Shown here in pieces: positions 10,555 to 22,229 of a stretch of DNA of 64,000 nt; positions within the stretch are counted from its first letter, which is position 1; every line of letters starts with the position of its first letter. Source of the DNA: Chinchilla lanigera (Eukaryota > Chordata > Mammalia > Rodentia > Chinchillidae). A program made the position numbers and the translations under genes. Below the pieces are notes generated by a model. It had not been told where the DNA came from. It worked only from the letters and a program-made list of their open reading frames with translations, and ran no database searches. The stretch spans positions 8,479,512-8,543,511 of the forward strand of contig NW_004955418.1 of NCBI RefSeq assembly GCF_000276665.1, in the 5' to 3' direction.

Positions 10555-13300
10555 TTTCTCTTAAATTATATAATTTGAAATAATTAAAAGCTCATCAACT
10601 GTATTTCTGAGTTTGATTTGATGTAGAGAATCTAGTGATATATACTCATGCAAGAAAATAGTAAGAACATAGTATGAAAACTGTCCACATTTCATTAGAG
10701 GAACAACTTCTAAGGTATTCTTTAAATGCATGCTTTTATCTGCAATGAAATAGTAGATGCCCTAAAAGCTGTTTCTCAGTGAATTAGCTCACAGTCTAAC
10801 GCACTTGCTAAGATTCCAATTCACGAATGTCTGAACCAATTTTCCTAGGCAAATTAAAGCATATGTTCTCCTTCATTTCTGATCAGTTATTGAATCATTG
10901 AAGATTTACATTCTGTTTATGTTTTTTACCAGGGGTTTTACATGTGGAGAGTATCTAGCCAGGAGATTGTATAAATCACTATGTGAGGCCATATAATTAT
11001 GTAGACCAGCCTTTTTATGTTTTCCAATCAACCATTTTTAGAAAGTTCTATAAACCAAAGTTTTAAGACATTCTGTCAGTGCACTTTACCCCTGCAGTGT
11101 GTGAAATTTCTTCCTTGAATTATCAGCTTATTCATGTCAGTTTACAAATCTTTTACATTATTTCCCAATGTATTTCTTTATGTTCTTTATGCTCCTTTCT
11201 AGCCTGGATTCCACACAATGCCAGTGTGTCACCTGTCTTCACAAATTTAATAAGTGAGTAAAGAAAGTTTGAATCACTTGCAACTTAATCTGGCCTCTGC
11301 TCCTTCGCCCTGTCTGATCTCCAAGGAGTGTTCCATAACCGCCCAGTAGGTACAGGTGGTGTGCATGCAATATTCTCCTCAAAAACCTCTTCAAATCATT
11401 TAAATTTTGCATTGTTTTGCTTTCTTCATATTATTTCTCATGAATTCCACTACATTATTTCCTCATTAAAAATTACTAGGTGAAAAGTGGATGTGGCTAG
11501 AGACACATATGCATGCACATAGAAAATAAGCACACAGATGAGGTTTGGGTATGATGCTGGTATAGTGTCTGATAAACCCAAATCAGTAAATCTACCTGAG
11601 TTTATTTCACTGTACTCTCTGCTAGTGCTTGGGTTTGTTCTGAATAACTGAAGGTTTTGTATATAACTTTCAAAAAGAAAATTTCATTTCATCAAAGACT
11701 AAGTATTACTTAGAGAAAGTGAATGTGAATAAGAAAAGAGAAACTGATTTTTTTTTTTATCAGAGCCCTGCAGATGTTCCTATACTACCTGTCACTGGTC
11801 TCTGCTCCATTACTCTCTACTGAGATGATCTTGAAGCAGTTATTTTTAGAAAAAGATCTACATTAATCTGAAAACATTACTGTAAGTGCTTTCATTTTTC
11901 ATTTAAGACTTTTACTGTCCACAGAAAACAGTGGTAATGCTGGATTCATTTACATTTTACCCCAATGATTCACTCTACAACTGCATAAAATAAATAGAAC
12001 TAGTCAAATTAAAAGAAATATCATATACACACATATATAAATAATACATTGGAAAGTGTGTGCTTGTGTGTATGAAAGAGGTAAATGTTACAACATACCA
12101 AGTATTTCTATACATTTTAGTACCTTGCAGCTGTGAAAATACAGCTATAACTAATTACCATGCAAATATTTCAAATTTTACTTATGAGTATAGAATGTGC
12201 CCTTAAATCGCCAGTTTTTTTATTTAAAGCAGAACTCGACTAAGTAAAGGAAGTGTCATGTTTTGATGAACACTCTATTTGCACTAAAATACATAATATG
12301 CTCCCAGATGGAAATTTAGGAGAATTGAACTTTTAACCATAAAATAAATATACTTAAATTACTGAGACTTTGCTTTCTTCCTTTCTGAGCTGGAAGGCGT
12401 CCATAGCCAGGCTTGAATGTGAAGACCTCACAACCAGGATCAGTTTTCCACTGAGAGTTTCCTGGAAATTCTACACAGAAGAAAAACACTGCGTGCCTTA
12501 TATGGCAATGCAGACTATATCCTATTCTGAACCAGATGGATTAAAGATAAAATGATGAAATATAAGTTCCTCTGTAGTGCATTTAGCAATATATCAAATA
12601 AAACTGGTAATATCTATTCATCAAATTAACTTTTGTGCTTGCAAATTATTCATTCTTGGGCAAAGTAGATTGGAAAAAAAATCAAGATCCAACTGTGGAT
12701 GTTTTAAAATGAGGGACAGTTTTATGACTATTGTCATATCCTTTATCTTGCCAACATGAAGCGACGAAACCAGAGGCTAAATCCTCCCGCAATTTTTACA
12801 ACCAATATCAGGAAGACAGAGGGCAAAGGGTAGTCATAACCATGAAAGCAGAAACATTACTTTCCTGTTTTAGGCCCTTAAAGGATAGGTTTTTGAAAAG
12901 TATAATTTCTCTCTGTAACCGTGAGCACCATATTGCTCAAAATTTAACAAAAGAAATTGCAGCATTTAAATGTCTCAAAATATTTTATTAATATCCTGCT
13001 TAAAATTGGAAATTTTGTTTGTAGATAATATATGCTTATGATTAAATATTTATTTCAAACGACTGTCCGATACTTTCTTTTGCATCTAGACACTGATCTA
13101 TTTTTAGACCTTACTTTCTCTCACTTTCAGTTGCTAAAATGTAATCACGATGCTTATAATTCCATTCTCAAATCATAATTAGCCCATTCACACAGCGGAA
13201 GTTGTAATTCTAGAATTTTTTTTTTTTTGGCTTATCCTAATCTTCCATCGTTTTCTACCTTCTTTCTTATTTGTTTTATTAATTACATTTTTCCTTTTGT
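10555..13300. other. Unassigned AT-rich sequence
   Basis: About 2.7 kb without a recognisable repeat body or gene. Open frames stay below 90 codons. A T(10) run lies at 11749 and a T(10) run at 13217. Region 12370-12560 is open for 61 codons and less AT-rich but has no recognisable domain. Confidence 0.45.
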
Positions 13301-13304
13301 TGAA

Positions 13305-13520
13305 CAATTTTTTTTTTAGGGAAGACTTTTATTTCAAAGAGAATACAAAATAATAAAACTCATTAGAAACCACACAGAACTTCAAAAAACAAGATGATAG
13401 GAATTCAGCAGTGATTGTTATACTGCATTTTGTTGCCTTCAAAGTAGTTGTTCAGATTACCAGATATAAGCATGCAGAATGGTCAGAAAATAAGCATTAA
13501 CTCTTCCTTTCAATGAACAA
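13305..13520. repeat. Unassigned dispersed repeat, copy 1
   Basis: Shares an ordered series of blocks with 53560-53830 in the same orientation: GATTGTTATACTGCATTTTG versus GGTTGTTATATTACATATTG, TTGTTCAGATTACCAGATAT versus TTGCTCAGATTACCAGAGGT, and AGCATGCAGAATGGTC versus AGAATGCAAGATTGATC. The two are clearly homologous, so this is a dispersed repeat, but I cannot name the family (an L1 untranslated region is one possibility). Confidence 0.7.
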
Positions 13521-13524
13521 ATAG

Positions 13525-14640
13525 AAATTAGTAATATAATTTACATTATTTATGTTTTTATTTTAATGGAAAAAATTCTAGCATTATCCAAGTTATTTCC
13601 CACTGAAACACACTGTCTCTCTCAGCCTCCGCTCCCTCCCCTCCCCTTCACCGCCCCCCCCCCAAACTTTATGAAACGCCATTTCCCTTATGAAATGCGG
13701 AGCGTCCACTGCACCCTTCGATGTGATTCGGATTCACATGATGCATTTTAGCATTTTCTACTGTACCATAATCTCATGTCCAGGTGCCTTTAACAGATCT
13801 GAGTGCCTAGAACATCTCCTAAAGGGCAAGTCTCCTGCAATCTACAAGTATTACTGAGGTACAAAACAGGGATTCACTATATTGGTCAGTAGGTTGTGGA
13901 AAGAGACAGGATGAGACTGTCCTTAGGTAGGAGGACTGCAGGGCACTACGTCGGGTCTGAAAGCCCTGGGAGGAGGAAAGGGGAAGAAGTCTGTCAAATA
14001 TGGCCCACATCGCATGTTTGTTTTCAGGAGGAAGGGACCATTTTAAAGTCCACAAAATACTATTTTCTTCTGGCCTATGTACCACTAATTTCATATGTGT
14101 TATCTTATTAGAGTGTGAGACTACAGGAAAACAATGAAAGTTTGATCTGGCATTGTAATATCTAGTATATGTGACAAGGAAAGTGTTGAATTAAAGACTT
14201 CCTTCTCAAGAGAAACACCGAAAAACAGCAGCAAAAAAAATGAGATTGTTGTCAGCATAATAAAACAAACAACAAAAAATACATATGCATGATAATTTCC
14301 AAGTCTACTTAATTAAGACCTTAAGTACGACTGTGTATTTTAAAAATGGAATTACAATGATCTTCAAAATGCTTCAAAATCTACATAAAACTGGCCAGAT
14401 ACAATGTCAACATAACAGAATAAAGAAAGATGTTAACTTAAATAAAAGCATGATATCTGACAAATTTCAATAACTATTCAAAGATATAGTCTATATTTTC
14501 ATCTTCACTGGCTATTGAAACATGTATTACAGATTCTAAACTCACTTTGAATACAATTTGATCTCTGCTTATGCTAGAAATAAGAATGAATATAAACAAA
14601 TTTAACATTATTTGATAGTTTTGCTGCATAAAATATAGAA
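13525..14640. other. Unassigned sequence
   Basis: No gene or repeat recognised. Contains a CT-rich stretch with a C(10) run near 13652-13662. At 13819-14111 both strands are open for 70-90 codons and the base composition is more balanced than nearby, but there is no recognisable domain. Confidence 0.4.
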
Positions 14641-14649
14641 ATATATGTA

Positions 14650-14666
14650 TTATGTGTATATATATG

Positions 14667-14721
<55 letters not shown>
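14650..14721. repeat. (TA)n microsatellite
   Basis: A short mixed TATG/TGTA part is followed by about 45 bases of uninterrupted TA dinucleotides. Likely polymorphic in length. The minus-strand IYIYIY frame across it is an artefact of the repeat. Confidence 0.97.
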
Positions 14722-14724
<3 letters not shown>

Positions 14725-14857
14725 GTTTCTAAGGTGACCTGGTAGTTTGGAATATAGTTTTGAATGGACAATAGTATGCAGTCATCACTTTGAATTTACT
14801 AACCTATCTTTTATGTTTAAATGCTGCATTAGCAGATTTTAGTAGCTATGTTTTGTA

Positions 14858-14909
14858 TATCTTATAAATTCTATAAATATCTTATAAATCTTATAAATTC
14901 TTATAAATG
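14858..14909. repeat. CTTATAAAT-type short tandem repeat
   Basis: Four imperfect copies of a 9-12 base unit (CTTATAAATT, CTATAAATAT, CTTATAAATC, CTTATAAATT). Small local expansion. Confidence 0.75.
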
Positions 14910-15740
14910 TTCCTCAGAATTCAACAGTGACTTCAGGATAAAAATTTTAAAATCTTCAAAACGTTTTATTTTGGCTCTAAATCAATATATAGGTTATAAA
15001 AAATACAGTTAATATGAATTATGCAGCATATTTATCTTATTTACCTACAGTTATTAAACTGTAGAGAAAAGCATTTCAATATTTATAAAATTGTGGCCCA
15101 ATAAGGATTTATCATAGCTGTAAAATTACCATGCTATTTCTATAATTGTCCTAGTCTAATGAGTTTATAATGCCAATATTGAATTTATTAGGTGAGAGGA
15201 AGAATTCAAGGCAAAGAGAATTGGGTCTTAATCTCAGCTACATTGGTGCCACTTAAATTAGTATGAGGGAAGATAGTAAAAATATCAAATTTTCCATTTC
15301 ATCATTTATATAGTGAAGAATGATATGGTATAAATATGTTTATATTATCTTTATATTATCTCTCTAATCCTAAAGGTCTAAAGATTAATGTAAATTTGAT
15401 ATAAAAATTATTTTTAAACCTTCATTGCTGCATGGTTGTAATCTAAAATATCTAGACTGAAAAATAAATAAATCTGCCAACTGAGAAGTGGTTACATGAT
15501 CTATGGGATAGTTAACATTTTTGTTACTAACTCACAAATATGTAAACTGTATATATAAAAAGAACTGTATGTAACAGCATATAAAATTCCGAACAATTTG
15601 ATAGAATTGAAGACAGTTGTGTGAAAAATAAAATCACATGTACAAAGAATCAAAGATGTCTAGTGAAATTAAAAATAGCATAATAAATTATATTTGCCTT
15701 TTTGTCTTACTGTTATCTGTTCTATTATTGTTCTTATTTT
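14910..15740. other. Unassigned AT-rich sequence
   Basis: No repeat or gene seen. The sequence is highly AT-rich with no frame above 60 codons. Confidence 0.45.
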
Positions 15741-15744
15741 ATGA

Positions 15745-15835
15745 GTAGGAAAGTTCATTGGGGAATGAGAAACAGATATAGGAATAGTTCCTGAGAGACA
15801 AGAGGGGTCCCAAATGGGTTGCCCTATAGATCTAT
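15745..15835 (+). repeat. Unassigned dispersed repeat, short copy
   Basis: AGTTCATTGGGGAATGAG, GGAATAGTTCCTGAGAGAC and AAGAGGGGTCCCAAATGGG match, in the same order, AACATTCATTGGAGAATAGG, GGAATAGGTCCTGAGAGGC and GGAAGGGTCCCAAATGGGG at 42680-42760. It is a fragment of the longer element seen there; family unknown, LTR-like in character. Confidence 0.65.
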
Positions 15836-15839
15836 ACTA

Positions 15840-16665
15840 TAATATATAATATAGAGTCTTTTCAAACAAAATAAGCAATGCTATTGTGTCAATAAAAATC
15901 AGCAAAAGAATTTTTAGTGGTTTTTTTGTTTGTTTTTTAGAAAACTCTCAGTTAAGTTTATCTTTGATTGAGCTGTAAAACTAGGAAATAAAACTTTTTG
16001 AAGTGTTTAAAATCTTTAAAATTTTTATCCTGAAGTCACTGTTGAATTCCAAAAGACATAAAGATATAATAATGCTCATAAAATTGCAAAGTGGTTTTAA
16101 GAGTATGCATATTTCTTACCAGGCAAGTTTTGAGTTCACATTTGATTCTACTCAGGCCAAACTCTACTTAAGCAACTCTGAAAAGTTGCTTAAAGCTTCT
16201 ACCAATGTAGGCTACCCATTGAATTTGCACTAATGTGTAAAATTTTGTGAATTTGTGAATATTTCACAAAATTCACAATAATATGAATTTGCACTAATGT
16301 GCACTAATAGAGTAAAATTCCCCATAAAATCAACTTGAATTTACTAGTAAATGTTAGTGATATTCTTATCCCATTAACTAACTTGTAAATATTGACAACT
16401 CAACAATATTACCTTGGTTTTATAGAATATAAAGGCCATTTTTTCTTATATCTGGAGGCATGGAAACCTAAAAGTTGGAATATGATTATCAACTATTCCA
16501 AAAATTATACATTTCATACAATTTTAGCAGTATTTGTCATATGACAACAGAAAAGTAGAGAGTTAAAGACAAAATAGTTTAATGAAATACTATATAAAGT
16601 ACAGCCCAAGTCTTTTTGGACTGGCTTATTTATAAACTCCAAAGATGCATGATGAAGTTAAAAAT
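15840..16665. other. Unassigned sequence with a hairpin at 16245-16278
   Basis: AT-rich and without a gene. It contains a 15-base inverted repeat (TTGTGAATTTGTGAA at 16245-16259 against TTCACAAAATTCACAA at 16263-16278, one bulged base, three-base loop) set between two copies of GAATTTGCACTAATGTG (16221-16237, 16285-16301). Confidence 0.6.
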
Positions 16666-16672
16666 CATTTAG

Positions 16673-16757
16673 TGCTGGGGATCTACCTCAGAAGTGGAGT
16701 GCTTGTGTAGCAAACAAGAGGCCCTGAGTTCTATCACTTCTAAAACACACACACATC
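16673..16757 (+). mobile_element. ID-like SINE, old
   Basis: Plus-strand ID body, diverged: GTGCTGGGGATCTACCTCAG, GAGTGCTTGTGTAGCAAAC, AAGAGGCCCTGAGTTC, then a short (AC)n tail. Same older subfamily as the copy at 728. Confidence 0.8.
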
Positions 16758-16759
16758 AA

Positions 16760-18095
16760 GAACTTTTGTACGTATAGTATCTGTAGTAGTAGTCACGTAG
16801 GAAGCAATACTAACAATCTGAATAATTTCTAGAGTAATATTTGAAAGAGCAACAAAAATTACTAGGCACTAGGACTGTATAAATATAGCATGCAATTGTT
16901 TAATCCTAGTGTTCTATTAAAAGGAATAAATAAGAGCATGGTTTTAAGGGAAGGATGTGTATTATGGTTAGGAAAGGTTGATGTAAATTTTTCAATGACA
17001 TTCATCTTTCTGGGATAAGAGTGCTTATGGGTTCAATAACATGGGTAGTTATGGAAACAATGTGAACTAAGAGTAGCTATCTATGCTGGACTTTCCTTGT
17101 AGAGCAGCTATTGTCTTTATTCTATTACTTAAACCTTAAAAGAAGGATGTGTGTGCCTGAGTGGGTGTGTGTGTGTGCCGTGCTTTGAATAAAGAGTCAT
17201 GCTGAGAATAAAGAGAAATGGAAAGAAGAACAAATGGTATTTCAGTTCAGCACTTAAAAGTAGCTTCTTTCAAAGTATTGACTTCTTTCACTGTTCCTGT
17301 GCCCGGAAAGTGGAGGCAGAGAAATGAATGCCTTCGGGATAATAAAACAATCGAGGTGGGCAAAAGTACAAGAGTAAAGCGCCATGCAACTCTTTCAGGA
17401 TGATCCATTTAAGAACATATATCATTCATTTTATGAGATCAGAGCCATAAATCAATTGGGAAGGAAAATATACACCTTTATATGGTAATAATAATAATTA
17501 TATTTGATGCGTATTAGATTAGGGAGTTCATCTTCTCCAAAGAGAGCAGGGATTTAATAATTAATTGCTAGGATCTGACGAAAATGGAGGTAGCCAGTTA
17601 CATATCCCCAGATGTGGCTAAAAATACAGAGATTTGTCTCAGAACTCTTCAATAACCAAATGCGCTAGTCTCACTGTCCGTGAAGAATACAGTGCAGAGA
17701 TCAAAATTCCTGTTGTGAGCCCTAAGGGAGAGTTAAGTGATTTTAGGTGATTTAAGAACAATTAAAGGTATTATTATTTTTTAAATCATGAACGGTAGAG
17801 TTTGATGTTTTAGATGAGCATTATGTGTTTATATTCCAGGTTTTGCCTTCTATACACATACTCTGAAGTCTACTTTGAAGCATCCCTATTATAAACAGAA
17901 CAAGGACCAAATCTCATTTACTTTCATCAGTCACTTTATCCTACTGGAATTCTGTTCTTTGAATACTGCTTTGTATTTATGCAAAATAGAGGTAGAGAAT
18001 ATCATGCTGATGACGTGGTTCACATTTGACATATATAAAATACATAAATAAAATATATACTCTCTATTTCTATCACTATACCTATAGCCATAACT
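16760..18095. other. Unassigned sequence
   Basis: No gene or repeat recognised apart from a short GT run at 17163-17179. The longest frame is 61 codons (17218-17403) with no recognisable domain. Confidence 0.45.
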
Positions 18096-18099
18096 TCCA

Positions 18100-18121
18100 T
18101 ATCTATATCGATATCTACATC

Positions 18122-18154
<33 letters not shown>
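18100..18154. repeat. (TATC)n/(GA)n simple repeat
   Basis: ATCTATATCGATATCTACATC runs into about 30 bases of GA dinucleotide. Compound microsatellite. Confidence 0.92.
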
Positions 18155-18289
18155 CCAGAGGGAACTATGTGAATTTCGTTTGAGGGCTCAATCAACAAGT
18201 GAATTACAGCAGCACGAATGTAATATATTAGTTGGGTAGGCAAATTACAAAAGTCTTCTTTCTTCCATGTCCACTTCACTCAGAGATGC

Positions 18290-18690
18290 TAATGCACCAG
18301 AAGGTGTTCATTGCCATATAAATCATCTTTCTCATGGCTGGACACCAACACCTTGAAGATGTTTATGTGTCTCAGTGTCCCTGGGTTCAGTGAATGGTTG
18401 GTTGGCTCTCATAAAGAAGGGGGATAGTAGAAAGGCATCAGGGAAAACAGCTACACTCCCTGTAGCAGAAGGAAGCCGAAAGAGAGGCTGGTGGAGCTGG
18501 GAGCAAGAATACACCCTTCCAATAACCCGGCACCAACAAAGTCCTACCCAACAGCACAGGCACTACTGCACTCAACGATGGAGGAGTAGAGCACTCCTGT
18601 GATCCTTATCGGAAAAGCTCCCACCGCTGAAAGCACAACACTGCTGAGGGATATTTCAGATCTACACTTTAACGTGGTATATCTAGATTC
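18290..18690 (-). mobile_element. Possible MaLR LTR, strongly degraded
   Basis: Blocks in the order expected for an antisense MaLR LTR: GTTGGTTGGCTCTC, AAGAATACACCCTTCC, ATGGAGGAGTAGAGCACTCC and GGATATTTCAGATCTACACTT. The ends are unclear and base composition is higher in GC than around it. A unique exon-like sequence cannot be excluded. Confidence 0.4.
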
Positions 18691-18694
18691 CTTA

Positions 18695-20450
18695 GCATGA
18701 TCTCTGGCAAAGAAATGAGTGTAAATAAAATTTAAACTGAAAAAAAATGGAAAAGAAGTACAGTGGGTTTTCTTTTCTTCGATTTCATGTATTACATAAG
18801 TTTAAATTGGTGGTAGGATTTTTAATTTTATTTTTATAACTCAGTTATCTCTCATGTCACCATTAATAATATTTTCTGACATAATAGAAAAAACAAAAGC
18901 AGAATATCTGAAGTCCTCTGAAAATCCATGGCAAGGACACCTACTAAGAAGATTTAAGAAATTAAAATATTTCTCTAACACTCAGGAAATATTTGTACTG
19001 AAGATTAATTTTTTTAATGACTTTGTGGGGTTTTAAAGTAAGAGAATGCCATTTTGGTGGGTTTTGCTACTTACATAGTTACCTAACTTTATTTTCACTC
19101 TAGATGATTGACTCTAGATCTTCACACATGCTAGGCAAGGACTCTACGACTGAGCTATATACACAACTCCTTTCATTGAAAATTTTATTTATTCCATGCT
19201 TAATATGGAAGCTTCCTTTTGCCTACATCTGAGATCTCAAGGTAAACAAATATTTCCTGTCTTAAAGCAGATGGAAATCACTATCACAGGAAATAATAAA
19301 GTGAGTGAGAGAAGAGGGAGAAGATGACCTTTTATAAACATTCTTGGTAGGGGTTTTAGTTGTCCTGAACTACTTTGTAATCACATTTAAAAGAGCACTA
19401 CACTTTCCCTTTGTTAACTTGTTTTATGCCTTTTTAAATTTCCATAGCACAGGAAATGTTATGGCAGTGTTCACTTCATTACTCCTGGCTTGATTGAGTA
19501 AAAATACTCTATAAGGCAATTTTTTTTTTCTCTCAAGGCATTGAGTTGTTTTCTTTCACAGCATGCTCTCTAAATCAATATCACACTAAATAGTACTGCG
19601 TGTAATCCTGGGCAATATTACAATTAGTATAGCACCACTTTTTTTATAAAAGAATATTAAAGTTTACTTCAGAGCTGTAACTTCAATTATTTTATAATAT
19701 TATTTTATCTAACTGTTAATAGTCAAGTTACAGCTCTATTTGGATGACACTAAACACTTGAGTTTTTAATTACTCTAGTGTTGTTTAGCTGCTATAATTT
19801 TCTGCTATATCAAAGAGTTATTTTATTTAATTACCAGCCTCTCCTTCCCTTGTAGAACTATAACCTAAACAATATTTTTAAGTAGTTATATATAGACTGG
19901 CTATGGCCCCAGACATGTGAATTTAATTAAAAGTAATATCTCAAAGCTATAATGGGAGTGGGTAAGAGCAGAAATTAGTATATCTTACAAATGTTAATAT
20001 AAAAGAGCTATCCCTTTATTTCAAACCAAGTAGTTTTCAGCATGTGGAATTATTAAAAAGAATCACAGCCAATAACTAAAAATCACTGAACATAGGAAAC
20101 ATGCCCTACTTAGACAAAGTTAACAACATAAAAGCACAAAATAAAATATGACAACAATGAAAATATAAACAAGGAAATCAAATGTCTTATAAAATTTTAA
20201 TCAAATCCATCCTTTGGGAACGGAAGCAGTGTATTAGTAGACATTTAGCTCTTCTGAAAGGTATATTTTGATATTGGTCAAATCATTCAAATTAATGAAA
20301 ATACATGTATAAAGATGGATAATTCTATTGTAATAGGGACACTTTTGACATAACAATGTGTGAATATAATTTTTGCTTCATGTATACAAGGAGAAAAAAA
20401 TAAGCGTAGGGGGAAGTATCAGCCAGAATATAACTTAAGTATTAAAAATG
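18695..20450. other. Unassigned AT-rich sequence with an old ID
   Basis: Nothing recognised except the ID-like body at 19090-19175. Frames are short. The stretch 19340-20100 is notably AT-rich and repeat-free by eye. Confidence 0.45.
19090..19175 (-). mobile_element. ID-like SINE, very old
   Basis: Minus-strand order ACTCTAGATGATTGACTC, CACACATGCTAGGCAAGG, ACTCTACGACTGAGCTATA. This corresponds to the older ID or tRNA-SINE body with many changes. Confidence 0.6.
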
Positions 20451-20454
20451 TTTA

Positions 20455-20600
20455 GTTCTTCTTAATTCTATGACCTTAGGTGTACGACTTCACTGTTAAG
20501 AGAGATCGCCATAATTTTTCCTACATCTGTAAAACAGGAATATAAAAACTACCTTTCAGAAGAGCAAAAAGATGTAAGGCAGAAGCACAGAGCATGACAT
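20455..20600 (+). mobile_element. MIR SINE
   Basis: Matches the MIR core in order: TTCTATGACCTTAGGTGTACG, TACATCTGTAAAACAGGAAT, TAAAAACTACCTTTCAG and a decayed AGCACAGAGCATGACAT end. An ancient tRNA-derived SINE shared by mammals. Confidence 0.75.
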
Positions 20601-20609
20601 CATTGCTCT

Positions 20610-21010
20610 CCTATTGTTTAAATTCTAGTAGCTGCTTTTACAGCTGCTGTTGCTCCCACTGTAGCTGCTACCACAAGTATTGCGGCTGGAGCTGTTGTTA
20701 TGTCTGCCGTGCTTTGCACCGAAGGACAATTTGTTTGTAATCTGACAAAATTGCTAATTACTTACAAGTTAAAACAGCCAAACTTCATTGAGGGATAGCC
20801 TTTAGCTTCCTTTTAAAAATGCCTTCGAAAGTAACATAAAGCTAGTGGATGGTTTTATGGTGCCATAATGATCTCTGGCTACTGAAATGAAAAAAAGCCA
20901 TGCAAAGATTGGCTGTGTTAAATAAATTTTATTCCCAGAATCAATGTAGCTGAAAGTTACATTCTAGATGATGGCTTGCAGACACACAGAAAAGGGAGTG
21001 TGAACTGCAC
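20610..21010. other. Unassigned sequence with a GCTGCT-rich patch
   Basis: At 20630-20710 the plus strand has clustered GCTGC words (AGCTGCTTTT, AGCTGCTGTTGCTCCC, GTAGCTGCTACC, GGCTGGAGCTGTTG). It could be a decayed triplet repeat. No supported frame. Confidence 0.45.
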
Positions 21011-21014
21011 TACA

Positions 21015-21125
21015 CATTTTCCAAATCTTTTACTTCGTAAATGAAGAAACAAGGTTTGAGTGAGTGACTTGCATCACGAAGCCACTATTCAGGACCAGCT
21101 GGAGTTAGAATCACTTATCCTACAA
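21015..21125 (-). mobile_element. MIR SINE
   Basis: Antisense MIR: TTTACTTCGTAAATGAAGAAAC, in parts, then GAGTGAGTGACTTGCATCAC and CTGGAGTTAGAATCAC. Equivalent to the MIR core and its upstream half. Confidence 0.75.
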
Positions 21126-21129
21126 GAAT

Positions 21130-21990
21130 CCCTTTCTCCAAATAATCCTATGGTTACCTGATAATTGTGACATTCGTTTTCATTTACCTGGCCTCTTGAG
21201 TAAGCATTGCTTTAGATTATTTTTGCTTCATCTTTTCCAAATCAAAGAATGATGCATTAAAAGAGAAGTCTCTCAAGTTCCCAGGATGAATTTCTCCTGA
21301 GTATATGTAACAGCCCATTTTTCCTAGAGATATGTCAGCCAGATACCCATAACAGACAGAAAAGCTCCCTCGATTTATGCTTTCACCTCTTCCAAATTTT
21401 AAGACTTTTTTTTCCATATTGCACCAAATCATCATTCTACTTCTCTATGAAACTAAAATCTATCTTACTCTACTCTATTCAAACCAAATCAAAGTTTGAG
21501 TTATGTTTCTATAAAATACACTGTTTTCCTTTTTTTCTGTTTGGGAGAAAATTATAGTAGAGAAAAGCATCAAGGATGAATTGATTTTGAATCTAAACTA
21601 TCATGGTACACACTATATGAACCATGAATAATACAAATTATACTTTTAAGATACCATTTTAATACAAAATCTGTATTGCAAAGAGTATAGAACATATACA
21701 AAAAGCCTTTACTTGAATTCTCAAATGAAAAATGTGTTATTTTGTGCTATGTCCATGTCTCATATCCCTTGTAATTAGATTATGATTTTTAGTGGATTTT
21801 GAGGTAATTTAAACCATACTTAGACAGAAAACAGCTAAAAAAAATGATATTTTATTATTTTCTGATGATAAATTTTAAAATTTAGGAAATTTTAAAATTT
21901 TTATCCAGACATTGGATGCAGAAGAAATGAATCAAGGTATATTTGGATTTGGACTATAAAATTTTACAAGCCTAAAGAAAAAAGACCATC
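21130..21990. other. Unassigned AT-rich sequence
   Basis: No gene or repeat recognised. A minus-strand frame of 72 codons at 21217-21435 has no recognisable domain. Confidence 0.45.
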
Positions 21991-21994
21991 AGAA

Positions 21995-22076
21995 ACCCAT
22001 GTATGTATGTATGCATGTATGTATCTATCTGTCTATCTATCATCTATCTCTCTGTTATCTATCTATCCATCCAAGT
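21995..22076. repeat. (TGTA)n/(TCTA)n compound microsatellite
   Basis: ATGTATGTATGTATGCATG is followed by TATCTATCTGTCTATC and related units. It lies 30 bases left of an ID insertion. Confidence 0.95.
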
Positions 22077-22107
22077 ATCATCTACTTATATAGCTATGTA
22101 GCTATGT

Positions 22108-22212
22108 TTGTTTGTTTGTTTGTTTTTGGTTTTTCTCCGGTACCGGGGAACTGAACTCACGACCTTGCGCTTGCCAGGCAGGTGCTTTGCCGCTGAGCTA
22201 AATCCCCAGCCC
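22108..22212 (-). mobile_element. Young ID SINE with target-site duplication
   Basis: Minus-strand ID: (TTTG)n and T-rich tail, CTCCGGTACCGGGGAACTGA, CTTGCGCTTGCCAGGCAGG, GAGCTAAATCCCCAGCCC. Direct repeats GCTATGTAGCTATGT (22093-22107) and GCTACATAGCTATGT (22213-22227) flank it, with two mismatches. Confidence 0.95.
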
Positions 22213-22229
22213 GCTACATAGCTATGTAT

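Noticed and set aside
14574..14771. Minus-strand frame with IYIYIY
   Set aside because: Generated by the (TA)n tract.
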